A program made the position numbers and the translations under genes. A stretch of DNA of 64,000 nt from Bog-473 sp963788125 (GTDB taxonomy: Bacteria > Actinomycetota > Acidimicrobiia > Acidimicrobiales > RAAP-2). Location: NCBI GenBank assembly GCA_963788125.1, contig CAWBFN010000001.1:310001-374000 (forward strand), written 5' to 3'. Below are positions 41,276 to 51,280 of the stretch, piece by piece; within the stretch, counting starts at the first letter, position 1; each line of letters starts with the position of its first letter. A model generated the notes under the pieces. That model was not told the DNA's origin. It did no database searches and worked only from the letters and a program-made list of their open reading frames with translations.

Positions 41276-42615
41276 ATGGATATGTCTGTCACCCGGTTCA
41301 GGGCCCGATGGAGTTTCCGAGGCGGCGCGGCGTCGCGCGCCACGACGACGATGGTGGACCAGTGCGTGGCGTCGGCGTCGAACTTCTCCGTGGGGATCGT
41401 CGTGGCCCGGATCAGCGGCCCTGCGGGTTTCGGGGCATTTGCCCTGGCGTACACGGTGTGGATCCTGCTGACCTCGCTCCACCGCTCGTTGATCACCGAC
41501 CCGATGGCGATCATGGGGGACATGCGCCACGAGGAGCGTGACGCCTTCATCCGACGCGGGTTCGCCGCGGATGTCACGCTCGGCCTGATGGCCGCCTGCC
41601 TCATCGCGGCCGTGGGTGCCGTGTTCCTCGCCGTCGGACAGCACACCTTCGGGATCGGCCTGCTCTCCGTGGCCCCATGGGTCGTGGTGCTCGATCTGCA
41701 GGACTACTGGCGGTGGATCGGTTTCATGCTGGGGAAGCCAAGGAAGTCCCTGATGAACGACCTGTTGTTCAACGCCGTGCAGGCGCTGGCGTTCGGGGCT
41801 GTCTTCGTGCTGGGCCTGCACTCGGTGTTCGCCGTCGTCTCGGCCTGGGGCGCGGGGGCGGCCGTCGCGGCGGTCTACGGGCTTCGGCAGTTCTCGGTGC
41901 GTCCGTCCATCAGAGGGGGAGGAGCATTCCTCTGGTCCCGCTGGCCGACGAGCCGGTGGCTGGCCAGTGAGCGAGCGGCCAGCTGGGGGGCAGCCAGCTC
42001 TACCTGATCGTGGCCGGGGCGATGCTGGGCCCGGCGGCGCTCGGGGGCCTCAAAGCGGCCCAGGGACTGGTGATCGGGCCCACCATGGTGGTGATCAACG
42101 CCGGGGGAAGCTTCGGCCTGCCCGAAGCCACCCGGCAGCTCGCCGAACGCGGCTGGCCGGGCATGGTGCGCATCTCTCGGTTCGTGACGGGGGCCGGGGT
42201 CGCGGCGGCAACGGCGTGCGCCGTCGCCGTTCTGGTTGCCGCGCCCACGCTTCTGAGGGTCCTCTACGGTCCCGAATTCGTGACGTACGCGCCGAGCGCT
42301 CGGATCTTCGCCCTGGCGATCGTCGTCTTGTCCTTCGGCGTCGGTCCGACCCTGAACCTGACCGCGACTCGCCGGATCGTCCCGCTGTTCATCGTCCAGC
42401 TCGCCCGGCTGGTCTTCTCGGTGGCGCTGACCTGTCTTTTGGCGGAGGCCTACGGAGTGACCGGGGTGGCGACGGTGAATCTCGTGACCTGTGTCGTCGC
42501 GCTCGCCGCCATGTGGGCCATTCAGTCCAGGACACGCCGGTCGGTCGAGGGGACGCAGGCCACGCCCGGGCCCGCGCCAGGGGTGCGGCTCGAGGTGGCC
42601 GAGGACGGGATGTGA
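41276..42615 (+). pseudogene. Wzx-like polysaccharide flippase, frameshift in a G-run
   Basis: This is a MATE/MOP-type flippase of about 446 residues if repaired. It starts at ATG 41276: DQCVASASNFSVGIVVARIS, FGAFALAYTVWILLTSLHRS, then further helices. The first frame breaks after SRWLASERAASWG at about 41985. From there the next frame continues in register, GSQLYLIVAGAMLGPAALGG to 42615 (ATFR-type end with VNLVTCVVALAAMWAI). The break is in a run of six G (41985-41990); one more G would restore the frame. It would move lipid-linked repeats across the membrane for Wzy. The single homopolymer indel suggests a sequence error or a phase-variable switch. Confidence 0.8.
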
Positions 42616-42631
42616 GCCGGCTCGGGGGTTG

Positions 42632-43846
42632 TCAGTGCCGCCGCTCGGCGGCCTCGCGATAGGCATCGAGGGTCGCCTGCGCGGTGGCGGCCCACGTGAA
42701 CTGCTGGGCGCGACGAAGGCCATCGGTACGGAGGCGGCTCGCTCCGGATCCGCAGCCCTCGAGCATGGCGCGGGCGATCGAGCTCGGGTCATGGGGGTCG
42801 GCGAGGATGGCCGCACCCCCCGCCACCTCGGGCATGGAGCTCAGTGAGGACGTCACGACCGGGCACACGCTGGCCATCGCCTCGAGTATCGGCAGGCCGA
42901 AGGTCTCGTTGAAGGACGGATAGACCAGGAGATCGGCGGCCCGGTAGAAGTGGACGGTCTCCTCGTTCGGCACGCCGCCGACGAAGACGACGTCCTCGCC
43001 TATCTCGAGCTCGTCGACCAGCTCGCGTAGCTCCGAGGCATAGCGCTGGTCGCGCTCGGCACCGACGATGACCAGCTGGCGCCCCGCCAGCTGGTCACGG
43101 GCCAGTCTCCAGGCGTGCAGCAGGCCATCGCAGTTCTTGTAGCGCCACAGGGAGGAGACGAACAGGACGAAGGGTCGCCGCACGCCGAACGTGACCACCC
43201 GTGCCCGGGCGCTGTCGCGGTCCCCCGGCGAAAAGATGTCGTGGTCCACCGCTTCGTAAATCAGCCGGACCTTCCGCTGATCCACCTCCAGATGGTCGTC
43301 GATCTCGCCGAGCAGGCTCTTGGAGTTCACGATGACGAGGTCGGCGCGTCGGAGCGATCGCTGGTAGTTGAGCCGCCGGTAGGTCCGGGGCCAGAAGTCG
43401 AGCGACTCCGCCGCACTGAACGCGTGCATCGTCTTCATGTGGATGACCAAGGATCTCGTCGGACTCACCACGGGTGCGATGGCGGTGCTGAGAAGATCGA
43501 TGTGGTGCCGGGGGAGGAGGAACGGCGTGAGGAGGTGCTCGCTGGCCGTGCGCAGGACCCGGTGCTCGTTGGAGCACGGGAAGGTGAGGTAGCGGACGTT
43601 GTCGCCATGGTCGGGGAAGTAGTGCCGCATCGCCGGGCTCACCATCAGGTGGAGCTCCTCGCCGGGGAGGAGTCGGTCGGCCATCGCGGGCACAATGCGG
43701 GTCCAGCACCAGTGGGCCCCCGACGGTTGACGGGGATCCTCCGTGAGCAGGTTGAGCGCCATGCGAAGTCGGGGGCGCTCGGTCGTCGGGGAGGAGGGCG
43801 CCATGCCCGGGGCGGGGGAGCGGGAGGTCCCGGTGTGAAGGGCCAT
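42632..43846 (-). CDS. Glycosyltransferase family 4 protein
   Basis: This 404-residue GT-B enzyme has an N-terminal acceptor domain (LNLLTEDPRQPSGAHWCWTR; ADLVIVNSKSLLGEIDDHL) and a donor domain with GT4 landmarks: RPFVLFVSSLWRYKNCDGLL, QLVIVGAE, DVVFVGGVPNEETVHFYRAA and the E-x7-E motif in NETFGLPILEAMASVCPVV. It transfers a sugar from a nucleotide donor to the growing repeat; donor and linkage are unknown. Some 25 residues before the domain are Ser/Pro-rich, so the real start may be a later Met. It ends 16 bp from the convergent flippase gene. Confidence 0.9.
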   Translation of the reverse strand: MALHTGTSRSPAPGMAPSSPTTERPRLRMALNLLTEDPRQPSGAHWCWTRIVPAMADRLLPGEELHLMVSPAMRHYFPDHGDNVRYLTFPCSNEHRVLRTASEHLLTPFLLPRHHIDLLSTAIAPVVSPTRSLVIHMKTMHAFSAAESLDFWPRTYRRLNYQRSLRRADLVIVNSKSLLGEIDDHLEVDQRKVRLIYEAVDHDIFSPGDRDSARARVVTFGVRRPFVLFVSSLWRYKNCDGLLHAWRLARDQLAGRQLVIVGAERDQRYASELRELVDELEIGEDVVFVGGVPNEETVHFYRAADLLVYPSFNETFGLPILEAMASVCPVVTSSLSSMPEVAGGAAILADPHDPSSIARAMLEGCGSGASRLRTDGLRRAQQFTWAATAQATLDAYREAAERRH

Positions 43847-43871
43847 TACCGGGTGTCCCGCCTCGCCACCC

Positions 43872-45926
43872 TCATGGGAGCAGCTCCCGGGGGGCGTGAT
43901 ACCCGAACTGCAGCACGGTCCTCACACTGTCCGAGCCGGTCCGGCTGCAGGATCCCTCGCCCACGAGGGCCCACGTCGCCTGTTTCTCCCCGAAGCGCGG
44001 CGAGTACCACCCGAGGTGAGGGTCGGTGGTACCACGCGCCAACGTCCAGTCGAGGTCCCCGGCCAGCGACAGCGTGGCGCACCTCTCGGACCCGCCCTCG
44101 GTCCACGTGAGCCCGACCTCGTCCCCCGCCATCTGCGCATCGACCGCGGGGCCCAGGAGGAAGGCGAGGCGGAATGGATGTCCTCCCGTGGTCTCGAGGT
44201 CGTCGACGATCTCCAGACGACGGAGCCGGCGCACCAGCCGGACCGAGCGACGGTGGCGAAGCGGCGGTGTCAGTCCGAGGTAGCCGTCGTGCTCGGCCGA
44301 CCACGCCGTGACCTCCCCGTCGGCGTCCGTCTCGAGCCCGACCAGGGTGCTCCGGGCGTGGCGGGTCCAGAGGAACGGACCTCCCGAGGTGGACTGATCC
44401 CGGCCGGCCACCTCGACGGTGTTGTGGGCCAAGGTGGAGCGGAAGTAGCTGCGCCAACCCGGTTCGCCGTGGTAGCAGTACGTCCCCGGGTCGGCGAGCA
44501 CGTCCGTCCCGTTGTGGCGCACTTCTACGGCGAGCGCGTCGGCGTGGCCGTGGGCCGCGATCGACAGGTACCCGTGGGGACCTGCATCGCAGCGGCACCA
44601 GATCTGGTCGCCGTCGGAGGGCGCGCTCCGCAGCAGTGTCAGGCCGGCATCCGCATAGTGGCTCGGACGGCGCTCCGGGTGGACGGCCGCGTGTCGGCCG
44701 GCCATCGACGCCACCAGCGAGCTCGCCACCGTCGGTTCGACGGCCGGCCACCACCCCGGCGTCTCGAACAGGGCTCCACCGACGGCAAGGAGCCCCGGCC
44801 ACCGTTCTTCGGTCGGGCCATCGAGGACCAGAGCCCGGCCGTTGTCCCCATCACCGTGGCGGGGGGCGCGGAGCTTCACGTCCACCGTCGCCGCCACCAC
44901 GTCGAACATGCGGGCCAGCAGGGCCCAAAGCTCGTCGGACAGGGGGCGGCCGGCCCACTCCGCTTCCACGGCGGCCACGACGGCCAGTTCGACCACGAAA
45001 CCGTGGTAGTCGAAGGCCATCTCGCGGTTGACGCCGCTCGGGAAGGTATTCCGCCGCAGCTCCTCCTCCAGGACCTGGGTCGCCTCGTCGCGCCAGCGGG
45101 CGCTCTCGGCGAACCAGTCGAAGGCCAGCGCCGCCACCAAGAGCCCGGCGGCCTCGGCGATCACGTGATTGTTGGCCGAGGACCCTCGGCTCCGGAAGGA
45201 TGCGAGATACTGCTGGTGCCACCAGATCTGGGCCCGCGCCGCCTCGTCACACTCGAAGAGTTGCGTTACCTTCTCCCATCCGCCGAGCAACCGTCGTGCC
45301 CAGACCCAGGCGATCAGCCGCAGGCCGGTCTCGATCCCACTCGTCCAGTGCACGCCGGAGAGGAACGGGTTCTGTCTCCACCACGAGCGGAGGTGCAACG
45401 CGGCGCGCTCGGCGTAGCGCTCGTCGCCGGAGAGCGCGAAGGCGGCGGCGAGGAGCGTCACATGGTGCAGGCGCGACAGTTCCCAGATCTGCTTCACGTT
45501 CCCGGTCACGTCCTCGGCGCGATGGTCGACCTTGAAGCAGTAGTCGAGTTGCGGCGCCCGCCTTCCCGTGACCGGATCGAAGAACCAGTCCGGGTCCTCC
45601 ATGTCCCGGCGCACGGAGCCCAGGAGGTGCCACCGTCCGCCCATGATCTGGTCGGCCGCGGCGATCACCGCACGGCGCGCCTCCGACGGCACGTCCACGA
45701 GCGCGTCCCGGGTCGGTACCTCGTGGAACCCCACCTCCGGCGCCCAGTCCCAGGGCGGGGTGGAGCGTCCCGCCGACGGGGCCCACGACCCGCTCGAGGG
45801 TTCGGGGACGACTTGGCGCGCCGCCCACCGCCTCCGTCGTACCTGGTCAGAGAGTCGCCATTTCACTTCGGACGCCGACATCTTGGACAGGCGCCGGATG
45901 CGCCACTCGAGGCCGACCGAGTTCAC
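43872..45926 (-). CDS. Heparinase II/III family protein (polysaccharide lyase)
   Basis: This 684-residue protein has an (alpha/alpha) toroid domain (about residues 90-330: LDYCFKVDHRAEDVTGNVKQ; WELSRLHHVTLLAAAFALSG; ANNHVIAEAAGLLVAALAF). The heparinase II/III C-terminal beta domain (about 400-684) includes HGYLSIAAHGHADALAVEVR, DPGTYCYHGEPGWRSYFRST and LAHNTVEVAGRDQS. The Asn-His and Tyr/His residues of the active site appear present. It would cut uronic-acid polymers by beta-elimination. No signal peptide is visible, so it may act in the cytoplasm or leave by another route. GTG 45926 is fixed by a GTGA overlap with the upstream gene stop. Confidence 0.9.
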   Translation of the reverse strand: MNSVGLEWRIRRLSKMSASEVKWRLSDQVRRRRWAARQVVPEPSSGSWAPSAGRSTPPWDWAPEVGFHEVPTRDALVDVPSEARRAVIAAADQIMGGRWHLLGSVRRDMEDPDWFFDPVTGRRAPQLDYCFKVDHRAEDVTGNVKQIWELSRLHHVTLLAAAFALSGDERYAERAALHLRSWWRQNPFLSGVHWTSGIETGLRLIAWVWARRLLGGWEKVTQLFECDEAARAQIWWHQQYLASFRSRGSSANNHVIAEAAGLLVAALAFDWFAESARWRDEATQVLEEELRRNTFPSGVNREMAFDYHGFVVELAVVAAVEAEWAGRPLSDELWALLARMFDVVAATVDVKLRAPRHGDGDNGRALVLDGPTEERWPGLLAVGGALFETPGWWPAVEPTVASSLVASMAGRHAAVHPERRPSHYADAGLTLLRSAPSDGDQIWCRCDAGPHGYLSIAAHGHADALAVEVRHNGTDVLADPGTYCYHGEPGWRSYFRSTLAHNTVEVAGRDQSTSGGPFLWTRHARSTLVGLETDADGEVTAWSAEHDGYLGLTPPLRHRRSVRLVRRLRRLEIVDDLETTGGHPFRLAFLLGPAVDAQMAGDEVGLTWTEGGSERCATLSLAGDLDWTLARGTTDPHLGWYSPRFGEKQATWALVGEGSCSRTGSDSVRTVLQFGYHAPRELLP

Positions 45927-48112
45927 AGCCGCGTGGTCGTACAGCCCGTGCCGGCCGACGAAGCGGCCAGGGTGGCACGCGTGGTGGTCGCCAGCGATTC
46001 CAAAGAGATGGGCATCGGCCCACCACTGCGGACGGCGCGGAGAAATTCGTCGATCTGAGCGGACTGGCCCTTGTCCGGCGAGCCCAGAGGCCGGCGGACG
46101 CGCGCCCGCGCCCCCGACCACACCGTGGTGCGCTTGAAATTGTCGAGCCGGGCAGTCCGCCCGCCCCTCGAGGCCTCGAACGTCTCCTTGGGGAAGCGGC
46201 GGTGCGCGTTGGTGAGATAGGTGATGGTGGCCAACGATCCGTCGGCGTAGCGGAGGCTCATCTGCAGCTCGTCGGGTCCAGCGGCCGGCATGGTCACGAC
46301 CTCCACCGGATCGCTCCCGATCCACCAGCTCAGCGTGTCCACGAAGTGGCCCCCTTCACCGACGAACCGAGATCCCTGCACGTTGCTGTCCCGATACCAG
46401 CTGTCCGGGGCGAGTCGCCCGGCGTTCACCAGGTAGCGGGCGTTCGTCGGCTCGGATGACTCCCCGAACCGTGCCCGCATCTCCACCAGGAGCGGGGCGT
46501 AGCGGCGGTTGAAGCCGACCAGGATTCTGTCGTTGTCCGTCGCCTCCACGGTGGCCAGCACCCGGTCCAGCTCCTCACCCGAGAGGGCCAAGGGCTTCTC
46601 GACGAAGACCGCCTTGCCCGCCTCGAGGGCGCGACAGGCCAGTTCTGCGTGCGAGCTGTGTCGGGTGACGATGAAGACGGCGTCGAGGGAAGGGTCTTCA
46701 ATCACCGCGTCGGCATCGGTGCCCGATGCCCCGAACCCGAACCTGCGCTGCGCGTTGACCGCCGAGAGCGACCGGCGGGTGGCCACTCGCGCCAGGTCCA
46801 CCCCTGGGTGCTTGGCCAGATGCGGAAGCAGCATGGACGACGCGTAGTTCCCGGCGCCGACGAAGCCGACCCGCAGGGCATTCGTGTCCCGGACGCCCAT
46901 CGACACCACCGGGCCACGAGAGCGTGCCGGCAGCGGTCGGGCCGGTGCCGGCAGGGCCGCGACCGGTTCGCCCTCCTCGGGAGCGTCGTACTCGAAGAGG
47001 AAGCCCACGCCCTGCAGCGAGCCGTCGTTCAGCTGCTCGTAGACGCTCGGGGCGTCCGAGAGGCCGAAGATCCCGGCGATCAGCGGTTGGGGGTCGACCT
47101 CCTTGGTGGCCAGCGCATTGACGAAGCAGTGGAGGTTGCGGCGCTCGGTCCAGCGCACGTAGCCGGCGGGGTAGTCGATTCCGTCGACCTCGTAGGTCGG
47201 GTCGTAGCGACCCGGCCCGTAGGAGCGTGAGAACCGCAGGTCGAGCTCCTTCTCGTAGTAGTCGTTCCACGGCAGGTCCAGCTTGCACTTTCCGATGTCG
47301 ACCACCGTCGCCCGGTCGCGTGCGAGACGTGCGGCCAGCTCCACGGGCTGGTTGGAGGAGCCACCCGAGACGAGGAAGATCCGATCGGCGCCCAGGCCGT
47401 CCGAGGCCTTGGCCAGGGCCCGCTCCACGGCGACCACGCCCTCCTCGGTCGGTGGGGCGCACAGGAGACCGCCGGCCTTCTCCGCCAGCCGGCAGCGGTC
47501 CACGTCGGGGTCGAGTCCGACCACCCGCACTCCCGAGGCCACGAGGAGCTGCACGACCAGCTGACCCACCAGACCAAGTCCGATCACGCAGGCGGTGTCC
47601 CCGATCTGTGCGCTGGCCTGGCGGACCCCTTGCAGTGCGATGGAGCCCACGGTGGCGAATGCCGCCAGCTGGGGCGAGACCCCGTCGGGCACCGCCACGC
47701 AGAGATTGGTCGGCACCCAGTTGATCTCGGCATGGAGCGCGTGTTCGTTCCCGGCGCACGCCACGAACTGACCCACCGAGAACTCCTCAGCCCCCCTCCC
47801 GACGTCGAGGACCACACCGGCCAGGGAGTAGCCGAGCGGGGAGTAGGAGTCGAGGCGGTGCATCGCTTTCTGGTAGGCGGTGATCGGGCCCTGTTGCTGC
47901 ACGGTCTCGAGCACCTTCCTGACCTGGTCGGGCCTGGCTCGCGCCTTGCCGACGAGGGACAGTTTGGACTCTCCGACCTTCATCATCTCGGTGCCGGTGG
48001 AGATCAGGGAGTAGAGCGATCGCACCAGCACCCCGCCGGGGAGGCACGTCGGAGGAGGAGCATCGATCACGGCGAGCTCCCCCGAGCGGTAGTTCTGTAC
48101 CACCTGCTTCAC
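45923..48112 (-). CDS. Fused zinc-type alcohol dehydrogenase / Gfo-Idh-MocA oxidoreductase
   Basis: This 729-residue two-domain protein has residues 1-350 as a medium-chain dehydrogenase without the usual catalytic Zn cysteine set (FVACAGNEHALHAEINWVPT; GDTACVIGLGLVGQLVVQLL with the nucleotide site). Residues 385-729 are a Gfo/Idh/MocA domain (LRVGFVGAGNYASSMLLPHL; ALEAGKAVFVEKPLALSGEE with the EKP motif). Both domains bind NAD(P). Such bi-domain proteins are found next to heparinase and AsnB genes in polysaccharide loci; the sugar substrate is not known. GTG 48112 is set by the GTGA overlap with asnB, and the far stop by the GTGA overlap with the lyase gene. Confidence 0.9.
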   Translation of the reverse strand: MKQVVQNYRSGELAVIDAPPPTCLPGGVLVRSLYSLISTGTEMMKVGESKLSLVGKARARPDQVRKVLETVQQQGPITAYQKAMHRLDSYSPLGYSLAGVVLDVGRGAEEFSVGQFVACAGNEHALHAEINWVPTNLCVAVPDGVSPQLAAFATVGSIALQGVRQASAQIGDTACVIGLGLVGQLVVQLLVASGVRVVGLDPDVDRCRLAEKAGGLLCAPPTEEGVVAVERALAKASDGLGADRIFLVSGGSSNQPVELAARLARDRATVVDIGKCKLDLPWNDYYEKELDLRFSRSYGPGRYDPTYEVDGIDYPAGYVRWTERRNLHCFVNALATKEVDPQPLIAGIFGLSDAPSVYEQLNDGSLQGVGFLFEYDAPEEGEPVAALPAPARPLPARSRGPVVSMGVRDTNALRVGFVGAGNYASSMLLPHLAKHPGVDLARVATRRSLSAVNAQRRFGFGASGTDADAVIEDPSLDAVFIVTRHSSHAELACRALEAGKAVFVEKPLALSGEELDRVLATVEATDNDRILVGFNRRYAPLLVEMRARFGESSEPTNARYLVNAGRLAPDSWYRDSNVQGSRFVGEGGHFVDTLSWWIGSDPVEVVTMPAAGPDELQMSLRYADGSLATITYLTNAHRRFPKETFEASRGGRTARLDNFKRTTVWSGARARVRRPLGSPDKGQSAQIDEFLRAVRSGGPMPISLESLATTTRATLAASSAGTGCTTTRL

Positions 48113-50010
48113 AGACCCACTCCTGCGCCACGGTTTTGGCGATACCACAGTTCGAGCGTGAGGAGCTGCCAGATCTGCTTGGACCGGTCCTCTCGTCCCG
48201 ACCGGTGGTCTTCGACGAGACCCCGGACGCCGGAGCGGTTGAGGAAGCCCGTGTCCACCAGCTCGCCGTCGAGCAACGTGTCGTCAATGGTTGTCCGCAG
48301 GTCGTGGGTCACCCACGCTCTCAGCGGCGCGGAGAACGACGCCTTGGGTCGGTGGACGATCTCGTGCGGGAGCCATGCCTCGGCGGCGCGCTTGAGGGCC
48401 ACCTTGCCGCTCTTCCCGGAGACCTTGTCCTTGCCGCCCAGTGAGAACGCGGCCCGGAAGACCATGGGATCCACGAACGGCACCCGCACCTCGGTGGATG
48501 CGGCCATGCTGGCCCGGTCGGTGTAGGCGAGGTTGAGACCGGGGAGAAACATTCGGGTGTCCGCCAGGCACATCCGGTTGACACTGTCGCCGAGGTCGTT
48601 GTCCTGGTACAGCTCATGGTGTTGTTCGATGACCTCACCGACGTCACGGTGGAGATCGGGACCCAACAGCGCGGCCAGCTCGGTCGGCTCGTAGAGGCTG
48701 TAACTCCTCCGAAAGGCCGCCTCCTCGGGGAGCTCGGCGAAGGTGACGAATCGCTTCGCCCAACGGGCATAGCGAAGGCCACGACCCGCCGCGGTCACCG
48801 GCAGACGCCCGACGACGCCGTTGGTGGATCGGTGGACGAATGCGGGCAGCCCGCGGTACCGCTCGGCCAGGACGCAGGCCAGGTGCTTGCGGTAGCCCCC
48901 GAAGAGCTCGTCCGCACCCATCCCCGACAAGAGGACCTTGACCCCCGCGGCCCGGGCCGCCTCCGACATGAGCAGGGTGTTGATGGCTGCCGGATCGCCG
49001 ATCGGCTCGTCGAGGACGCCCACCATCTTGGGCAGGAGCTCGACCACGTCGGGATTGAGTTCGATCTCGTGGAGCTCGATCCCGTGGCGCTGCGCGATCT
49101 TCCGGGCGTAGACCGCATCGTCCGGCATGGCCTCGAGTCGTCGGTCCTGGGCCCTGAAGGTGATGGTGTAGGCGTCGATCTGCGGATTGGCCTGCTTCGC
49201 CAGCACGGTCACGATGCTCGAGTCGAGACCACCGGAGAGAAAGGTCGAGACCGGGACGTCGGCGACGAGGTGTGCGTTCACCGAATCCTCGATGACTTCC
49301 CGGAGGTCCCAGTGACACTCCTGGGCGGCCGCCGCCTCTTCGGCGACGTCCCAATACCGCTCGACGTGGTGCGTGCCGTCGGGCCGGGACTCACTCCAGG
49401 TTCCGGGCGGGAGCTTGTCGATACCCTGCAGCGAGCACATCTGGTCGGGAACCCAGTAGTAGAGCATTGAGGCGACGAGTCCCAACGTGGAGATATGGAG
49501 CTCACTGCCGAAAACCGAGACGAGGGCCTTGATCTCGGAGGCGAAGACCACGCCGTCCTTCCGGCGGATGTAGTGCAGGGGCTTGATCCCGAACTGGTCG
49601 CGAGCAAGGAACAGTGATCCCGTGGTCTGATCGAGAATGGCGAAGGCGAACATGCCGCGGAAGCGTTGCAGACACCCTGGTCCCCATCGGCGCCACGCCT
49701 CGAGCACGACCTCGGTATCGGAGCTGGTGGTGAAGACCGCACCGCCGGCGGCCAGCTCGGCTCGGATGGCGCGGTAGTTGTACAGCTCACCGTTGTAGCA
49801 AAGGACGAAGGGCGATTTCTCCAGCGGCTGCTGGCCATGTTGGAGGTCGATGATCGAAAGCCGGCGGTGGGCAAAATGCACATCCACGCGGTCGTCGCGG
49901 TAGGAAAACGCCCCCGCCTCGTCCGGACCTCGATGTTCGAGGCACCGCCCCATCGCTACCGTTGCCGCGTGCCCGTCGACCTGCTGGTATGCACCGGCGA
50001 TGCCACACAT
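48109..50010 (-). CDS. asnB: Asparagine synthase (glutamine-hydrolysing) family protein
   Basis: This 633-residue protein has an N-terminal class II glutaminase domain (MCGIAGAYQQVD, Cys2 nucleophile; LEHRGPDEAGAF; AHRRLSIIDLQHGQQPL; LCYNGELYNYRAIRAEL). The synthetase domain has the PP-loop FLSGGLDSSIVTVLAKQ and then VLLSGMGADELFGGYRKHL. Inside a polysaccharide cluster such enzymes often amidate uronic acids rather than make asparagine; this is inference. It is coupled to the upstream glycosyltransferase (1 bp gap) and to the fused oxidoreductase (GTGA). Confidence 0.93.
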   Translation of the reverse strand: MCGIAGAYQQVDGHAATVAMGRCLEHRGPDEAGAFSYRDDRVDVHFAHRRLSIIDLQHGQQPLEKSPFVLCYNGELYNYRAIRAELAAGGAVFTTSSDTEVVLEAWRRWGPGCLQRFRGMFAFAILDQTTGSLFLARDQFGIKPLHYIRRKDGVVFASEIKALVSVFGSELHISTLGLVASMLYYWVPDQMCSLQGIDKLPPGTWSESRPDGTHHVERYWDVAEEAAAAQECHWDLREVIEDSVNAHLVADVPVSTFLSGGLDSSIVTVLAKQANPQIDAYTITFRAQDRRLEAMPDDAVYARKIAQRHGIELHEIELNPDVVELLPKMVGVLDEPIGDPAAINTLLMSEAARAAGVKVLLSGMGADELFGGYRKHLACVLAERYRGLPAFVHRSTNGVVGRLPVTAAGRGLRYARWAKRFVTFAELPEEAAFRRSYSLYEPTELAALLGPDLHRDVGEVIEQHHELYQDNDLGDSVNRMCLADTRMFLPGLNLAYTDRASMAASTEVRVPFVDPMVFRAAFSLGGKDKVSGKSGKVALKRAAEAWLPHEIVHRPKASFSAPLRAWVTHDLRTTIDDTLLDGELVDTGFLNRSGVRGLVEDHRSGREDRSKQIWQLLTLELWYRQNRGAGVGL

Positions 50011-50011
50011 A

Positions 50012-51280
50012 TCAGCGTCCGACAGTCGCGGCGACGGGTTGTTGCGAATCGGCCGCCAGCTTCTCGTAGACGCCGACGTAGCGAGGAGCTTGATGCTCCC
50101 AAGCGAGCTCCTGCTCAATCCGTGCCCGGCCGGCCCGTCCCATCGATCGCCGGCGGGGTTCGTCGTCGACCAGGTCGACCAGCAACTTCGCCAACTCTTC
50201 CGTGTCGTTGGGGGTGGCGTAGACGGCCGCGTCGGAAGCCGAGACTCGGGTTTCTTGCAGGTCGAAAGCGACGACCGGCAGCTCGAACGCCATGTACTCC
50301 ATGGTCTTGTTCATCGTGGAGACGTCGTTCAGCGGGTTCTTCGGATCGGGCGAGATCCCCACGTCGGCCGAGGAGAGTATCGCCGCCACGTCGGCGTCGG
50401 GGATGCGTCCCGTGAACGTCACGTAGTCGGTGAGGCCGAGGTCGTGGCTCAGCGTGACCAGTTCGTCGTAACAGTCCCCCGAACCGATGAGGGTGAAGCC
50501 GATGTCCTGTCGCCCGAGTCGGTGTACAACCTGATCGGCCACCTTCAGGACGAGGTCCACCCCATCCTGTGGCCCCATCACACCCAGATAGGCGGCCAGG
50601 TGGGGTTTGGTCCGCCGGACGCTCGGCGGGGCCGACGAACGACGAAGCGAGGCCAGGTCCGGTCCCGTGCGGACGACGGTGACACTCGTCGGGGATACCC
50701 CGTCCCGCTCGAGGACGATCCGTCGGTACGAGTCGTTGGTGGCGATCACGTGGTCAGCTGTCCTGGCCGTGCATCGCTCCATCAACCGCAGCCCTCGGTA
50801 CACGAGCCGGTTCCCGTCCGGGAAGCGAGAGAGGAAGAGCTCCGGGCACAGGTCGTGGTGATCGAACACGAAGGACGACCGGTGGAGGAGGCGAAAGAGC
50901 ACGCCAATGGGCCAGAAAAGGTCCGGAGGATTGCAACTCTGCACGACGTCGAATCGACCGCCGAGGCTGGCCCGGAGGCTGAGCCCCAGCGTCATGACGA
51001 ACGAGTACACGTATTCGAGGACGAAGGAGAGGCTCGACGTACCCGGTGCATACGGTCGGTACTTGAAGAGATCGACGCCGCGTAAGCGGTAGTAGGTCGG
51101 ATCGCCGGGGGCCTTGGGGCAGACCACCGCCACCTGGAACCCGGCGGCGATCAGTGACTGGCACTCGAGCCAGACCCGCCGGTCGAATGGTACCGACAGG
51201 TTCTGGACCAGAATGAGGACCCGCCCACGCTTTGGAGGGCCGGCCTCCCGTCTGTGCGCCCTCAGTCCGCGCTTGGTCAC
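50012..51280 (-). CDS. Glycosyltransferase family 4 protein (WbuB-like)
   Basis: This 422-residue GT-B protein has an N-terminal domain with VLILVQNLSVPFDRRVWLEC and FVFDHHDLCPELFLSRF, a motif common in WbuB-like enzymes. The C-terminal donor domain has HLAAYLGVMGPQDGVDLVLK, FTLIGSGDCYDELVTLS, YVTFTGRIPDADVAAILSSA and NKTMEYMAFELPVVAFDLQE with the E-x7-E-like pair. It adds a sugar to the lipid-linked repeat. GTG 51280 is taken because it overlaps the AlgD-like stop (GTGA), matching the other joins in this operon. Confidence 0.9.
   Translation of the reverse strand: MTKRGLRAHRREAGPPKRGRVLILVQNLSVPFDRRVWLECQSLIAAGFQVAVVCPKAPGDPTYYRLRGVDLFKYRPYAPGTSSLSFVLEYVYSFVMTLGLSLRASLGGRFDVVQSCNPPDLFWPIGVLFRLLHRSSFVFDHHDLCPELFLSRFPDGNRLVYRGLRLMERCTARTADHVIATNDSYRRIVLERDGVSPTSVTVVRTGPDLASLRRSSAPPSVRRTKPHLAAYLGVMGPQDGVDLVLKVADQVVHRLGRQDIGFTLIGSGDCYDELVTLSHDLGLTDYVTFTGRIPDADVAAILSSADVGISPDPKNPLNDVSTMNKTMEYMAFELPVVAFDLQETRVSASDAAVYATPNDTEELAKLLVDLVDDEPRRRSMGRAGRARIEQELAWEHQAPRYVGVYEKLAADSQQPVAATVGR

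Noticed and set aside
43896..46058. 720-residue plus-strand frame
   Set aside because: It is antisense to the heparinase-like gene, with no motif or ribosome site; the minus frame has clear domains and coupled ends.
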